From Puia dinghuensis (lineage in GTDB: Bacteria > Bacteroidota > Bacteroidia > Chitinophagales > Chitinophagaceae), in the NCBI GenBank assembly GCA_026224995.1, contig JAMFRX010000732.1, positions 1 through 14,956 on the forward strand: 14,956 bases of DNA. The letters run 5' to 3'. Both the position numbers and the translations under genes were made by a program. Shown here in pieces: positions 14,789 to 14,956 of this stretch; the first letter of the stretch is position 1; every line of letters begins with the position of its first letter. The notes under the pieces were generated by a model. It was given only the letters and a program-made list of their open reading frames with translations. It did not search any database and was not told where the DNA came from.

Positions 14789-14862
14789 GGCCCCGTAGCT
14801 CAACTGAATAGAGTAACTGACTACGGATCAGTAGGTTTCAGGTTTGAATCCTGACGGGGTCA
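14789..14862 (+). tRNA. tRNA-Arg (anticodon ACG)
   Basis: The full cloverleaf folds. The acceptor is GGCCCCG/CGGGGTC with one G-U pair. The D-stem is GCTC/GAGT, the anticodon stem ACTGA/TCAGT with loop CTACGGA, the variable loop AGGTT, and the T-stem TCAGG/CCTGA with loop TTTGAAT. The anticodon ACG is at 14823-14825; A34 is expected to become inosine and read CGU, CGC and CGA. The discriminator is A, and CCA is not encoded. The usual G19 is A (14807) and the usual C56 is T (14845). Confidence 0.97.
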
Positions 14863-14881
14863 CAATTTATCTCCATTCTTT

Positions 14882-14908
14882 AAAACCCGCTATGGTAGCG
14901 GGTTTTTT
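14882..14908 (+). terminator. intrinsic terminator of tRNA-Arg
   Basis: ACCCGCTA (14885-14892), loop TGG, and TAGCGGGT (14896-14903) are flanked by AAA and a T-run to 14908. It begins about 20 bases after the tRNA. The run of A's on the left would also let the hairpin work on the opposite strand. Confidence 0.92.
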
Positions 14909-14956
14909 GGTTCGATAAAGTCTTGAGTCAACTCCATCGAATTCTTAAGTAGTTTA

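Noticed and set aside
14789..14956. tRNA-Arg as an integration site for a mobile element
   Set aside because: No repeat of the tRNA 3' end, integrase or foreign gene is visible, and a normal terminator follows directly.

Overview
The window looks like a Bacteroidota chromosome segment. A soil or plant-associated Chitinophagaceae-type organism is my best guess, but family level is inference. The evidence is a SusC/SusD/FecR/ECF-sigma cluster, a NagB-PIG-L fusion of the kind common in this phylum, promoter elements of the Bacteroidota type (TTTG, about 19 bases, TAnnTTTG), and the near absence of strong Shine-Dalgarno sequences. Coding regions are moderately GC-rich with C/G-rich third positions, while promoters are AT-rich. 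No spacer exceeds 300 bases; the longest is about 195 (1440-1634).

Region 1 (1-8644) is a signal-responsive outer-membrane uptake locus. Reading leftward on the minus strand from 7876 it holds a FecR-type anti-sigma factor, a SusC/RagA TonB-dependent transducer with an N-terminal STN signalling domain, a SusD-like lipoprotein that starts 4 bases after the SusC stop, and then a second SusC paralogue. The second SusC lacks STN and runs off the left edge. The ECF sigma factor is transcribed divergently (8036-8644). The expected circuit is substrate binding by SusCD, then STN contact with FecR, then release of sigma and transcription of the locus.

Region 2 (8767-10674) is one large gene for a glucosamine-6-phosphate deaminase-like domain fused to a PIG-L (LmbE-type) deacetylase domain.

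Region 3 (10844-14658) holds envelope and lipid-type genes that are not one operon: a PAP2_C (sphingomyelin-synthase-like) membrane enzyme (+), a short Omp85/BamA-family barrel (-) converging on it across a four-copy 18-bp tandem repeat, a phytanoyl-CoA-dioxygenase-family enzyme (+) with an unusual leader, and a DltE-like short-chain dehydrogenase (+). Several plus-strand genes here have the -7 promoter box only 7-10 bases before the ATG, which suggests nearly leaderless transcripts.

Region 4 (14716-14908) is a tRNA-Arg(ACG) unit with its own promoter and terminator. The tRNA carries A19 and U56 where G19 and C56 are standard. The last 48 bases show nothing I can call.

I see no phage, IS, CRISPR or defence system. 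The most unusual items are the small ORF with an embedded terminator-like hairpin ahead of the dioxygenase gene, the tandem repeat that contains both stop codons of a convergent pair, the A19-U56 tRNA, and the leaderless-type promoters.
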